Positions 18,678-27,969 of a stretch of DNA of 64,000 bases are shown in pieces. The notes under the pieces were generated by a model that saw only the letters and a program-made list of their open reading frames with translations, was not told where the DNA came from and ran no database searches. Position 1 is the stretch's first letter; each line of letters begins with the position of its first letter. The stretch is from Bacteroidetes bacterium B1(2017). GTDB taxonomy: Bacteria; Bacteroidota; Bacteroidia; UKL13-3. The stretch spans positions 434,001 to 498,000 of the forward strand of contig NKJG01000001.1 of NCBI GenBank assembly GCA_002256395.1. The letters are read 5' to 3'. The translations under genes and the position numbers were made by a program.

Positions 18678-18703
18678 GCTTCTTAGTAATTTGTTTACCT
18701 TTG
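18676..18703 (+). promoter_or_regulatory. Promoter of rocD, predicting an almost leaderless mRNA
   Basis: TTG (18676-18678), a 17-nt spacer and TACCTTTG (18696-18703) fit the consensus exactly. The ATG of rocD begins only 5 nt after the final G, so transcription should begin at or next to the start codon. Confidence 0.65.
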
Positions 18704-18707
18704 AACC

Positions 18708-19952
18708 ATGATAGGCGCAGAATTAAAAACCGACACATATTTTATTGAGCTAGAAGATACATTTGGAGCTCATAATTATCACCCAATTCCAGCCGTTTTA
18801 GAACGTGGAGAAGGAATATACCTTTGGGATGTTGAAGGCAAACAATACCTCGACTTTTTGTCGGCCTATAGCGCTGTAAACCAAGGTCACTGCCATCCAA
18901 GAATTATCCAAGCTTTGGTTCAGCAGGCTTCTAAACTTACTCTTACAAGCAGAGCTTTTCATAATAACCTGCTTGGCGAGTACGAAAAATACATCACCAA
19001 CTATTTTGGGTTCGACAAAGTTCTACCAATGAATACTGGCGTTGAAGGTGGCGAAACGGCAATTAAGCTCGCTCGTAGATGGGGATATACCGTTAAGGGA
19101 ATTCAGGAAAATCAGGCACATATTGTATTTGTAGAAGGCAACTTTTGGGGTAGAACCATGGCGGCTATTAGTTCTAGTAACGATCCAAGCTCTTTTGCTG
19201 GATTTGGTCCTTTTATGCCAGGCTTTAGCCTTGTTCCTTATAATAATTTAAAGGCAATAGAAGACGCATTTAAAGCAAATCCAAATATTGCTGCATTTAT
19301 GTTTGAGCCTATACAAGGTGAGGCGGGAGTTGTAATTCCAGACGCAGGATATTTAACTGCTGTGAGGGAATTATGTACTAAATATAAGGTATTAATGATT
19401 GCCGATGAGGTTCAAACTGGATTATGCAGAACGGGTAAAATGCTTGCTTGCGATCATGAAAATGTAAAGCCAGATATATTAATTTTGGGAAAAGCATTAT
19501 CGGGTGGAACACTACCTGTTTCGGCGGTTTTAAGTAGCAACCAAATTATGCTAACCATAAAACCAGGAGAACATGGATCTACCTATGGAGGTAACCCACT
19601 TGCTTGCGCAGTGGCTATGGAAGCCTTACAAGTATTAAGCGACGAAAATTTGGCAGAAAATGCAGATGCTATGGGTATACTTTTTAGAGAAAGAATGACC
19701 CAACTGATGCAGAAAACAAACCTGATTACCTCTGTTAGAGGCAAAGGTTTATTGAATGCAATTGTGGTGAAACCATTTGGTGAAAATAAATCGGCTTATG
19801 ATGTTTGCTTAATGCTTAAAGACAATGGCTTATTGGCCAAACAAACACATGGGGATATAATTCGATTTGCTCCACCATTAGTCATTACGGAGGAGCAAAT
19901 TCACCAGGCGTGCGATATCATTGAAAAAACTATCCTATCCATTAAGGCATAA
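18708..19952 (+). CDS. rocD: Ornithine--oxo-acid transaminase
   Basis: A 414-residue PLP-dependent class III aminotransferase, length normal for the family. It converts ornithine and 2-oxoglutarate to glutamate semialdehyde and glutamate, linking arginine and proline metabolism. Family stretches include [36 protein letters not shown] and EPIQGEAG. The PLP-contacting Asp is D233 (IADEVQTG) and the Schiff-base lysine is K262 (ILGKALSGG). It has its own promoter. Its stop codon directly abuts the stop codon of the convergent DUF3999 gene, with no terminator between them, so antisense read-through is possible. Confidence 0.95.
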   Translation: MIGAELKTDTYFIELEDTFGAHNYHPIPAVLERGEGIYLWDVEGKQYLDFLSAYSAVNQGHCHPRIIQALVQQASKLTLTSRAFHNNLLGEYEKYITNYFGFDKVLPMNTGVEGGETAIKLARRWGYTVKGIQENQAHIVFVEGNFWGRTMAAISSSNDPSSFAGFGPFMPGFSLVPYNNLKAIEDAFKANPNIAAFMFEPIQGEAGVVIPDAGYLTAVRELCTKYKVLMIADEVQTGLCRTGKMLACDHENVKPDILILGKALSGGTLPVSAVLSSNQIMLTIKPGEHGSTYGGNPLACAVAMEALQVLSDENLAENADAMGILFRERMTQLMQKTNLITSVRGKGLLNAIVVKPFGENKSAYDVCLMLKDNGLLAKQTHGDIIRFAPPLVITEEQIHQACDIIEKTILSIKA

Positions 19953-21209
19953 TTATTTACTTTCTCTCTCGGCCAAAAGCTTACATGTAAATAGTGCTAA
20001 AACTATTGTGCTAATAGCAATACATGCCCACATAAAACCTTTTTTCCTCCAATAAGGTATACTCTCTGTGGTATTTAATACTGTCGCTTTCAACTCTTCA
20101 GTATAGAGAATTTCCAACTGGTTTAGGTCTTCCTTTTTAAGGCTCTCCTGCGCAAAACTTGCGATATCATAAGTTGGTTTTGAAAGCAGCTTATTTCCAA
20201 CATAAATCACTGCTTGTTGTCCGCTTTTTAGATAACAAGTTAAAAATATTGGTTCTTGAAAAAATAAAATATCTTCTATCTTTAAAGGAGAATTATCTTG
20301 ATTTTCTATTTCAATAAAGAGTGTATCCTTTAAATAATGAATAAACTCAAATGAGTTAGCTGTTCCAGTTTTTAAAAATCCCTCCTGTAGCACTACAATT
20401 TCTTCTCTTATTTTCCTGCGCTTTTGGACACGAAATTCTTTCACATAAATCCTTGCCAAACGATCATAAAATAGTGGCTCTTTAATTCGTAATGATATAT
20501 CATGAAGCCAATGAGGTTTCGTTGAAAATACTTTTATCAGGGTTGTTTTTTCTGCTTTTAATTCTACCTGCTCATATTGAATCTGATTTATTAATACAGA
20601 ACCCTCACTTTTGCTTTTAGTTTGAACGACCTCACCAATATCTAAAATTTGCAATTCACTTTCTAGTGAATCTAAAAACGAAAACTTTACTTGTTTGTAG
20701 GCAATTGTTGGAAATGAAATTACTTTCCAATAAAAGCTAGCAGCAGCGCTTGGTTCGGCATAAAATGTAGATTTATCAATTATTGAAAACCATTTTTTAC
20801 CATCATCCGAGCCTTGTAAGGAATACGTTCTATTATCTTGGTGATTGCTTACTTTAAAAACAATACTCGAAAAATAAGGCTTGCTAGTAAAAATAATATA
20901 TTGAGGAGAAAAAGGCTTATGGTTTTTCTCCCAATTCAGAGGCTTAAAATAAGGTTCATTTTTCTTTGAAAGATTATCCCTTAAAGTATGTAAGGAATAC
21001 GGAATTGCACTAGTTGAATCTGCACTATCAAATACCTGCAAATCAGACACATCAGGCTTGGCATTTGAACGCAAATCAGAACTTAAGGTTATTCTATACC
21101 ATGCCTCCTTTGGTGCTTTTGGCAGAATATATTTATGGGTAAATTCTTGAGAAAAGCAACATGAAATAGAAGCAAAAAACAGTAGAAATGTAATATTAAT
21201 TTTGCTCAT
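19953..21209 (-). CDS. DUF3999-like exported membrane-anchored protein
   Basis: A 418-residue protein with signal peptide MSKINITFLLFFASISCCFSQ, a large beta-rich periplasmic region (two discoidin-like halves; SLQGSDDGKKWFSI resembles the F5/8 pattern) and one C-terminal membrane helix (about 393-412) followed by a short basic tail. The start overlaps the end of the DUF2339 gene by 14 nt, so the two are translationally coupled. DUF2339 and DUF3999 proteins are known to occur as neighbours in other phyla, which supports the call. The function of the pair is not established. Confidence 0.75.
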   Translation of the reverse strand: MSKINITFLLFFASISCCFSQEFTHKYILPKAPKEAWYRITLSSDLRSNAKPDVSDLQVFDSADSTSAIPYSLHTLRDNLSKKNEPYFKPLNWEKNHKPFSPQYIIFTSKPYFSSIVFKVSNHQDNRTYSLQGSDDGKKWFSIIDKSTFYAEPSAAASFYWKVISFPTIAYKQVKFSFLDSLESELQILDIGEVVQTKSKSEGSVLINQIQYEQVELKAEKTTLIKVFSTKPHWLHDISLRIKEPLFYDRLARIYVKEFRVQKRRKIREEIVVLQEGFLKTGTANSFEFIHYLKDTLFIEIENQDNSPLKIEDILFFQEPIFLTCYLKSGQQAVIYVGNKLLSKPTYDIASFAQESLKKEDLNQLEILYTEELKATVLNTTESIPYWRKKGFMWACIAISTIVLALFTCKLLAERESK

Positions 21210-23661
21210 CCTCTTTAGGTTTTTCCTCTAAAATAATCGCCTTAATTTTTTGGTAGGTAAAAGATATTACCAGTAATACTAAACCTAATAAAATAAAGGC
21301 TGCAATCTTCCCTCCTTCCGATACATTTCGGATATCAAATACAAATAACTTAAAAATGGTAATACCTATTAAGGTTAATGAAACTATTCTTAAATCTTTA
21401 TGCGAATGCTTAATTCCAATTGTTAGTAAAATAAAAGCCAACAAACCCCATAAAATTGGGAAGCCACTTTTAATAACGGTTGTACTTAAGTAGTCAAAAT
21501 ATCCGCTTGCTAAATAAGCATCGGCGTTAGTAGAAATTAAAGATGGAATGGCAAAGAATTTAACCAATACCATTAACTCCGCACTGCACAAAATGCTTAA
21601 GAAAAGACCCAACATCCAAGCTGAAATTTGTTTGCTTTTTTGTTTTGATATTTTGTACAACCAAATCATTTGAAACACAAATGGCACTAGGCTTAAGAGG
21701 TGCATCCAAAAGGAAACTGAGCTTCTTGTAGGATTTACCACTAACCAAGCAAATTCATTTTGTACCGATGAATATTCAAGGGAAAGAAATAAAATTAAAT
21801 TCGCAATACCACCATAAAACAGCATTGGTTCGCCCCAAACATTTTCCTTTTGCTTTAATACATAAAATAGGCTACCAGTGAATACAAAATGATAGGCCAT
21901 TTGAACGACCAAAATTTGAGAATCCAGTTCAAAGTAGTCACCTAAATGATATTGTAATTCTAAGAATCCAGCTAAATATCCTATGGGTACAAGTAAAATA
22001 GTTAAGTAAGATGCTACTAGTTGGTTATCAAATTCGATGGAATAAAAAGTATGAATTGACTCCTCCTCTTTTCTTAACAAAGCTTGATAAAAAACTAGGG
22101 AGGCTAAAACAAAAATGGAACTTAAAAAGGCTGCATTAACTAGTATGGTTAAAGAACTAGTTCCAGAATAAAGTTGCTGCCAATCTAAAGCCAAACTAAT
22201 ACTACTTAATATGAGTATGCCAGTAGATACAAATCTATATATTTCCAATTTCGAACGCTGTGCCAACCAAAGTAACAAACAACTCTCAGCAGCCCAGAAT
22301 AAGGTAATGTAATGACCATTTAATTGAATAGGTGCAGCAAGAGTTATAAAGGTTAAGGTTAATCCAATTAATAAATAAAATAAATTTGTATCTACCTTAT
22401 AATTTTTATGAATAACATAGGTTACAAGCAAATTAAATGCTGCCAAACCTATGGTAAACGCCCCTCTCAATTCGGGATGAAATTTTTGTAAGAGTAAAAT
22501 CCCACACGAGAAATATAAAAATGTATTGCTTAAGACGATGCTTAATTCAAGTGTTTTAAAGGGTCTCTTTTCTTTTATCTGATTAATTAAATTAGCTAGT
22601 AAAAATAGCACATAAAAAGCACTCGCAAATATCAAAGCACCTGCATATGGAGCAGGTTCATTTCCATACCAAACTTCTCTATTAAGCCAGGTGGCAAAAA
22701 TTAAAATACTCAATAGATAACTTATACCATTCACCCAAATCCAATTTCTATGATAGGCCAAAACCAACATACCTGTATCTAGTATAAGTAAATAGCTAAA
22801 TAAAACAATATAATTGCCAGCACCTGTACTAACCATCAATGGCGATGCAAAGCCGCCTATTAAGGACAATACGGATAGCTCCTGCCTATCATATGCCAGT
22901 GATATAAATACACTAAATCCGGTTACTACAACCATTGCTCCAAAGGCAATGGTTTGCGAAAACAAATGGTATTCTTGAAAACCAATTGCCAAAGTAAAAT
23001 AATATACCGCAATAGCACCTGATACTAATACCGAACTAAATGCTTTAAATTCTTTGCGCAAATAATGTGCAAAGCCCATCACTATTGATCCAGCTAACAA
23101 GCCAATTCCAACTCGCGCGGCTTCATTAATCCAATTTTGATCTATGGCATATTTAACAAAGAAACCAATTCCAAGAACTAAAATGGCAATACCAATTTTT
23201 GAAATTAAATTCTCTCCAATAAAGCGTTCTAAATCTGGATTGGTTTGATTAAAACGATCGCTCCATGAATTTGAATCTGTTTCCTCAATGGCAGCTAAAG
23301 GCAGCGGCTCCATTTCAGGTTCTGGCATATCTTCACCTAGTTCTTCAATTAAATCCTCCTCGTCAAAATTTTCAACCTCATACGACTGTAGGGTTGTTAA
23401 ACTTGATTCAATTTTAATTGGAGGAATTGGCTCTGGAGTTTCAGGAACAATTAAAATCTTTGGTTCTTCAGGTTTTATTTCGGTTTGAACCATTGGAGCC
23501 TCAGGCTTCTTTTCATGATCTTGAGGAGATCCCAATTTAATGTTATTAAGAAGATGTTCAATCTCTTCTGCTCTATATTTTATTGAGTCGAGCTTGTTAT
23601 TTAATGCTGTATGCTGATAAATTACAATAGCTATCAACAATATGATTAATACAATTTCCAT
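21196..23661 (-). CDS. DUF2339 polytopic membrane protein
   Basis: An 821-residue protein. It has an N-terminal membrane anchor (residues 2-14), a short coiled-coil-like segment (about 20-45), a Pro/Glu-rich linker (about 50-125), then a soluble stretch (SWSDRFNQTNPDLERFIGENL) leading into about 20 hydrophobic helices to near residue 808. The GENLISKIGI..LVLGIGFFVKYAIDQNWI region is the usual start of DUF2339. It is the first gene of a two-gene operon with the DUF3999-like protein. It is divergent from fhs, with 156 nt between. Function unknown; an envelope or polysaccharide-related role is speculation. Confidence 0.85.
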   Translation of the reverse strand: MEIVLIILLIAIVIYQHTALNNKLDSIKYRAEEIEHLLNNIKLGSPQDHEKKPEAPMVQTEIKPEEPKILIVPETPEPIPPIKIESSLTTLQSYEVENFDEEDLIEELGEDMPEPEMEPLPLAAIEETDSNSWSDRFNQTNPDLERFIGENLISKIGIAILVLGIGFFVKYAIDQNWINEAARVGIGLLAGSIVMGFAHYLRKEFKAFSSVLVSGAIAVYYFTLAIGFQEYHLFSQTIAFGAMVVVTGFSVFISLAYDRQELSVLSLIGGFASPLMVSTGAGNYIVLFSYLLILDTGMLVLAYHRNWIWVNGISYLLSILIFATWLNREVWYGNEPAPYAGALIFASAFYVLFLLANLINQIKEKRPFKTLELSIVLSNTFLYFSCGILLLQKFHPELRGAFTIGLAAFNLLVTYVIHKNYKVDTNLFYLLIGLTLTFITLAAPIQLNGHYITLFWAAESCLLLWLAQRSKLEIYRFVSTGILILSSISLALDWQQLYSGTSSLTILVNAAFLSSIFVLASLVFYQALLRKEEESIHTFYSIEFDNQLVASYLTILLVPIGYLAGFLELQYHLGDYFELDSQILVVQMAYHFVFTGSLFYVLKQKENVWGEPMLFYGGIANLILFLSLEYSSVQNEFAWLVVNPTRSSVSFWMHLLSLVPFVFQMIWLYKISKQKSKQISAWMLGLFLSILCSAELMVLVKFFAIPSLISTNADAYLASGYFDYLSTTVIKSGFPILWGLLAFILLTIGIKHSHKDLRIVSLTLIGITIFKLFVFDIRNVSEGGKIAAFILLGLVLLVISFTYQKIKAIILEEKPKEDEQN

Positions 23662-23817
23662 GGCGAGTATTTTATCAAAAATAAGGCAATAATTTTAATA
23701 ATTGTCTCATTGCCATGACAAAGATCAGTATTTAGGGCTATCTTGGCGTTGCTTTTACCAAATATTCCCTATTACTTTGTTTCTTTAAGCATACCTTAAT
23801 TTATTTATTAAACATAT

Positions 23818-25482
23818 ATGAAATCTGATATTGAAATTGCCCGCGAGGTACAATTAGAACCGATTCAAGCTATTGCCGATAAAATAAACATCAAGCCTGA
23901 TCAGGTTGAGCAGTATGGAAAATATAAAGCCAAAATTAGTGGCATTCCGTATGATGATCAAATGAATAAATGTAACCTTATTTTGGTTACGGCAACTACA
24001 CCAAATAAAAGTGGTTCGGGTAAAACAACTACTAGTGTGGCTTTGGCTCAGGGCTTAAACAAAATTGGAAAAAAAGCTATTGTGGCTTTGCGCGAACCAA
24101 GCCTTGGACCCGTATTTGGAATGAAAGGCGGAGCTGCTGGTGGCGGTTACTCACAAGTGCTTCCTATGGAAGATATTAACCTGCATTTTACTGGCGATTT
24201 TCATGCGATTACCTCTGCCAATAACACCTTAGCTGCCTTAATAGATAACTACCAATATTTCAATCGCACCTCTACCAAAGGATTAAAACAAATTCTTTGG
24301 AGAAGAGTATTAGATGTGAACGATCGTTCATTACGGTATATCCTTTCGGGGCTTCATGGTTCAAGTAATGGAATTCCTACTGAAACTGGTTTTGATATTA
24401 CACCTGCCAGTGAAATTATGGCCATCTTTTGCTTATCTACTTCTTTAGAAGATTTAAGAAAACGTATCGAAAATATCTTGGTTGGATATACCTATGATGG
24501 GGCACCATTTTTTGTTAAAGACCTTGGCGTAGCTGGAGCAATTGTTACATTGTTAAAAGATGCTTTCCAACCAAATTTAGTTCAAACCATTGAAGGTGGA
24601 GCTGCCTTTATACATGGCGGACCATTTGCTAATATTGCACATGGTTGCAACAGTATTATGGCAACTAAAGCGGCTATGCAATATGGCGAATACGCTATTA
24701 CTGAAGCCGGTTTTGGTAGCGATTTAGGTGGTGAAAAATTCTTGAATATTAAATGCCGTACTGCTGGTATTGCTCCCAAAGCAAGTGTTTTGGTTACTAC
24801 CACGCAATCTATAAAATTGCACGGTAAGGTTGACGAGAAATTAATTAAGCAACCGAATATGGATGGCCTAAAAGCTGGTATTAAAAATGTGGAGCGCCAT
24901 ATTGAAAGTCTCCAGAATTTTGGTCAAACTGTAATCCTCGCCTTAAATAAATTTGGATTTGATACCGAAGAAGAAATTCAGTTCATTGAAAATTGGTGTA
25001 AAGAAAAAGGTGCTCATTTTGCCATCAACGAAGGCTTTGCTAAAGGTGGCGATGGTGCAGCAGACTTGGCAAGAAAGGTTGTTGAAATTGTAGAAAATTA
25101 TCCGTCAAAACCAATTGTTCATACCTATGAATTAAATGAACCAATTGAAGATAAAATTAAGAAAATTGTAACCAAGGTTTATAAAGGTAGCAGTGTATCG
25201 TATGGTAAAAATGCCAAAACTGCCCTTAAGAAAATTAAAGAATTGGGTGGCGATTTATTGCCAGTTTGTATTGCTAAAACACAATTTAGTTTTACAGATA
25301 ATGCGGCTCTTGTAGGTGCTGCCGAAGGATTTAATATTCATATTGAAAACCTAGTACTAAACCATGGTGCAGGCTTTGTGGTTGCTGTAGCTGGTGAGAT
25401 TATGCGTATGCCAGGTTTACCAAAAGAACCTGCTGCAAACATTATTGATTTAGTAAATGGTGAAATTGTAAATCTTTCTTAA
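23818..25482 (+). CDS. fhs: Formate--tetrahydrofolate ligase
   Basis: A 554-residue ATP-dependent enzyme that makes 10-formyl-THF from formate and THF for one-carbon metabolism. The P-loop PNKSGSGKTT is at 62-71. It is longer by about two residues than the TPAGEGKTT loop of acetogen enzymes; I recall a similarly long loop in Bacteroides. Other family stretches are REPSLGPVFGMKGGAAGGG, LHFTGDFHAITSANN, NIAHGCNSI and EAGFGSDLGGEKF. The start MKSDIEIA is the usual one. A bidirectional terminator follows. Confidence 0.96.
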   Translation: MKSDIEIAREVQLEPIQAIADKINIKPDQVEQYGKYKAKISGIPYDDQMNKCNLILVTATTPNKSGSGKTTTSVALAQGLNKIGKKAIVALREPSLGPVFGMKGGAAGGGYSQVLPMEDINLHFTGDFHAITSANNTLAALIDNYQYFNRTSTKGLKQILWRRVLDVNDRSLRYILSGLHGSSNGIPTETGFDITPASEIMAIFCLSTSLEDLRKRIENILVGYTYDGAPFFVKDLGVAGAIVTLLKDAFQPNLVQTIEGGAAFIHGGPFANIAHGCNSIMATKAAMQYGEYAITEAGFGSDLGGEKFLNIKCRTAGIAPKASVLVTTTQSIKLHGKVDEKLIKQPNMDGLKAGIKNVERHIESLQNFGQTVILALNKFGFDTEEEIQFIENWCKEKGAHFAINEGFAKGGDGAADLARKVVEIVENYPSKPIVHTYELNEPIEDKIKKIVTKVYKGSSVSYGKNAKTALKKIKELGGDLLPVCIAKTQFSFTDNAALVGAAEGFNIHIENLVLNHGAGFVVAVAGEIMRMPGLPKEPAANIIDLVNGEIVNLS

Positions 25483-25500
25483 GATTCATTTCACTTTAAT

Positions 25501-25537
25501 AAAAAAGACGAGCAAGTTTTCTTGTTCGTCTTTTTTT
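25501..25537. terminator. Bidirectional terminator between fhs and lipoprotein gene
   Basis: A 16-bp stem (A-run plus GACGAGCAAG and complement, TTTT loop) has T-runs on both strands, between convergent genes. Confidence 0.92.
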
Positions 25538-25539
25538 AT

Positions 25540-26256
25540 TTAGTGACTATACATCCAGCGTTTCATAAAGCCAGAATCCTCTGTTAAACATCCTAAAACA
25601 GTATATCTATTTATTTGCAGAGCAACAGATTCTAAGGCCTTCTCTCTTACAACACATCCTGGTGAAATAACACTACTATGGATAAAATAAACTTCATGAT
25701 TTTTCACAACAATAAATCCGGTATGATTGTCTAATCCAGCAAGGTAAACGCCATCCTTTCTCTTCCTTAATTCAGTTACAAATTCAGTTAAATTAAAGGG
25801 GCTATACTTCTTTATGTTTTCGGGTTGAACCAACGTTTTAATCATTTTTTCGGAGTATGTTTTAGCCATTTCTATTCTATTTATTGTCACGCTCATATCT
25901 TCTAAAACAGTTGTAACAAAATACCCGCAGGCTATGGCACCTTTTTGCGGAATACGTGTAGTGCCATAAAACTCCCAAGGTGTGCCATTCCAAAACTTAA
26001 AGTAACTCTCATAAATTAATTCGGTAAACACGGTAACAGCCTCTGCCTTCAGCATCTGCTCGTTCACACCTTTCTTCTGCCTCGCTTGCCAATCCTTTCT
26101 TACTAGCTTAACACTATCATTTAGCTGCTTATAAAGTGCTTCTATTGGAATGATCGAATCTGGCTTAAGTACTATAGACGACTCCATTTTCTTAGGAGCA
26201 GGTGCATTGCTACACGCAAGTATTAGCAACAAAGGAATTGCAATCCATTTAATCAT
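25540..26256 (-). CDS. Lipoprotein with possible papain-like (NlpC/P60-type) fold
   Basis: A 238-residue protein starting at the ATG at 26256 (MIKWIAIPLLLILAC); a GTG 6 nt upstream is the alternative. A lipobox (LLILAC, Cys15) predicts a lipid anchor. The C-terminal half has IPQKGAIACGYFVTTVLEDM, a Cys at the head of a helix, later LDNHTGFIVV with a His, and FIHSS. The Cys...His order with these surroundings resembles NlpC/P60 or amidase-like cysteine hydrolases. No database comparison was possible, so catalysis is inference. It is divergent from the regulator-containing cluster. Confidence 0.65.
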   Translation of the reverse strand: MIKWIAIPLLLILACSNAPAPKKMESSIVLKPDSIIPIEALYKQLNDSVKLVRKDWQARQKKGVNEQMLKAEAVTVFTELIYESYFKFWNGTPWEFYGTTRIPQKGAIACGYFVTTVLEDMSVTINRIEMAKTYSEKMIKTLVQPENIKKYSPFNLTEFVTELRKRKDGVYLAGLDNHTGFIVVKNHEVYFIHSSVISPGCVVREKALESVALQINRYTVLGCLTEDSGFMKRWMYSH

Positions 26257-26338
26257 ATGCACTTAAACGATTTCTTTTGGCACTTATGATAGGCTCAAAA
26301 AAAAATGAAAAAAAATTTGCAAGTATTAAATCAAATAA

Positions 26339-26346
26339 TAACTTTG
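26339..26346 (+). promoter_or_regulatory. Promoter -7 element of membrane protein/regulator operon
   Basis: TAACTTTG matches TAnnTTTG and lies 20 nt upstream of the ATG at 26367. It overlaps the inverted repeat at 26341-26357. Confidence 0.5.
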
Positions 26347-26357
26347 CAATACAAAGT
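26341..26357. promoter_or_regulatory. Operator ACTTTG-N5-CAAAGT, copy 1
   Basis: A perfect 6-5-6 inverted repeat lies over the promoter element and immediately before the membrane protein/regulator operon. The following AGTACTTTTAAA is also shared with copy 2 at 27348-27364; together 24 of 26 bases agree. Probably the binding site of the winged-helix protein encoded at 27027-27326 (inference). Confidence 0.6.
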
Positions 26358-26366
26358 ACTTTTAAA

Positions 26367-27011
26367 ATGTCGAATACAGAAGAACAATTAGCCGCACTAA
26401 AAGACATCCAAAAAATGATGGAACGCTCTAGTAGATTCCTATCCTTAAATGGCTTGTCGGGAATCTTTGTTGGACTTACCGCCCTTGCGGGTGCCTTTGC
26501 AGCCTACCTGTTTATTGGATCAAAAGAAGGCAACTTACCCTATTTTGAATATGCCACAAGTAGCGACGGACAAATGAACATAAGCTTCTTAGGATTCTTC
26601 TTATTAGATGCCTTAAGTGTTTTAGGTATTTCTTTATTTATTGCTACTTGGCTTACGGTTCGAAAAGCACATCGCCAAGGCGAAAAAGTTTGGACCGCAA
26701 GTGGCCGACGCCTCATGTTTAATATGGCTGTTCCATTAGGTTCGGGCGGAATATTTTGCTTAATAATGGTCATGCATGGCTATGTTGGAATGGTTGCCCC
26801 TGCCACACTTGTTTTTTATGGACTAGCCTTAATGAACGCCAGTAAATACACCTATGAGCATGTTAAATTTCTTGGCTTGGTGCAAATTGGTTTAGGTTTG
26901 TTAGCAGGCATTTTTATAAACCACGGACTTTTATTTTGGGCTTTAGGATTTGGTGTGGCACATATGCTATACGGTATTATTGCCTATTTCACATTCGAAA
27001 AAAGAAACTAA
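26367..27011 (+). CDS. Polytopic membrane protein, unknown function
   Basis: A 214-residue protein starting MSNTEEQLAALKDIQKMMERSSRF. I chose the ATG at 26367 because upstream in-frame starts would translate through the promoter and operator. After the short amphipathic N-terminus there are about six hydrophobic helices (SGIFVGLTALAGAFAAYLF, FLLDALSVLGISLFIATWL and four more). It lies 15 nt upstream of the winged-helix regulator gene, in one operon. In Bacteroidota, such small membrane proteins are often paired with this regulator family. Function unknown. Confidence 0.8.
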   Translation: MSNTEEQLAALKDIQKMMERSSRFLSLNGLSGIFVGLTALAGAFAAYLFIGSKEGNLPYFEYATSSDGQMNISFLGFFLLDALSVLGISLFIATWLTVRKAHRQGEKVWTASGRRLMFNMAVPLGSGGIFCLIMVMHGYVGMVAPATLVFYGLALMNASKYTYEHVKFLGLVQIGLGLLAGIFINHGLLFWALGFGVAHMLYGIIAYFTFEKRN

Positions 27012-27026
27012 TTTCACAGCTCCTCC

Positions 27027-27326
27027 ATGGCACCTAAATTTAATATCGACCAACTTAATAAAGCCTTCGAAAGCCGCATAAGGTTAGGCATTATGTCGGT
27101 GCTAATGGTAAACGACCAGGTAGACTTTACAACTATGAAAGACCTACTTGATGTTACCGATGGAAACCTAGCCAGCCATATTAGCGCGCTCGAAAAAATG
27201 GAATACGTTGTGGTACAAAAAAAGTTTATTGGCAAAAAACCTAATACCGTTTTTGAAGCAAGTAAACTTGGCAAAGCCGAATTTAAAGTGCACCTAAACG
27301 CGCTTGAAAAACTACTTAAACCTTAA
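27027..27326 (+). CDS. Winged-helix transcriptional regulator (HTH_34/ArsR-MarR-like)
   Basis: A 99-residue protein, essentially one winged-helix domain: FNIDQLNKAFESRIRLGIMS is the first helix, MKDLLDVTDGNLASHISALE the helix-turn-helix with its recognition helix, and YVVVQKKFIGKKPNTVFEAS the wing. It ends in a C-terminal dimerisation helix. This matches small regulators of the HTH_34 type, which have no ligand domain. The second gene of an operon whose promoter carries an ACTTTG-N5-CAAAGT repeat; the same repeat precedes the next operon, so it probably autoregulates and controls both. The binding assignment is inference. Confidence 0.88.
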   Translation: MAPKFNIDQLNKAFESRIRLGIMSVLMVNDQVDFTTMKDLLDVTDGNLASHISALEKMEYVVVQKKFIGKKPNTVFEASKLGKAEFKVHLNALEKLLKP

Positions 27327-27347
27327 GCTATATTTTTTTACCCTTTT

Positions 27348-27364
27348 ACTTTGCATTTCAAAGT
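27348..27364. promoter_or_regulatory. Operator ACTTTG-N5-CAAAGT, copy 2
   Basis: A perfect 6-5-6 inverted repeat lies 31 nt upstream of the ATG at 27396, with the same AGTACTTTTAAA extension as copy 1 at 26341. A TTACTTTG near-match to the promoter -7 element overlaps it. Confidence 0.6.
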
Positions 27365-27395
27365 ACTTTTAAATATAAAATCAATACTACTAATT

Positions 27396-27947
27396 ATGGA
27401 ATCACTTTTAATTTTTCTCCCAAACCTACTTGTAGGAGTTTGGTGTGTGGCTTTGCTTATCAAGGGCATTGCTCAAGTAAACAAAGATGCTAGCGAGCAT
27501 CTTAATGGTTGGCGCTTTATTCTTATAGAAGCCTTAACAACTCTCATCTCTCCCTTCTTTGGCTTTGCCCTTATGGGTAATCCAAATTCTAACAATTCAT
27601 CAGAGGATGGTTTTACACCTCACCTATTTCCTCCCGATATGTATTACACTATCCTAATTGTGTATTGCATTACAATAATTGCCTATTGGGTAATAAAACT
27701 TAATCCAGAACTATTGGCTCAAACCTCCTACTTATTTGTATTTACCATACTTGTTTGGGTCTTAATACTTATAACCCTAGTGGGTGCATTGGAGGTTTCA
27801 ACAAAAAATAAGGATGGACTAGAACTCATGTTCTTCCCAGTCTTTGGCTTCCCCATTATGGCCATTTTTATAAACTTCTTTGTTTATACCTACAGGCTTA
27901 TATGGTGCAATGCCATGCATAAATCACTTGAAAACGAAGGCGAATAA
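27396..27947 (+). CDS. Membrane protein, unknown function
   Basis: A 183-residue protein starting MESLLIFLPNLLVGVWCVALL; the ATG at 27396 is preferred because an in-frame upstream start lies inside the operator. Four hydrophobic helices are visible, with a short loop after the second (NPNSNNSSEDGFTP). I do not recognise the family. It is the first of three membrane genes in tight order (gaps of 22 and 3 nt), downstream of operator copy 2. Confidence 0.75.
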   Translation: MESLLIFLPNLLVGVWCVALLIKGIAQVNKDASEHLNGWRFILIEALTTLISPFFGFALMGNPNSNNSSEDGFTPHLFPPDMYYTILIVYCITIIAYWVIKLNPELLAQTSYLFVFTILVWVLILITLVGALEVSTKNKDGLELMFFPVFGFPIMAIFINFFVYTYRLIWCNAMHKSLENEGE

Positions 27948-27969
27948 TTAAACAAAAAATTTAACTAAT

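Noticed and set aside
23818..25482. Unusual P-loop in formate-THF ligase as an anomaly
   Set aside because: The longer loop fits what I recall of Bacteroides enzymes, so it is a lineage feature.
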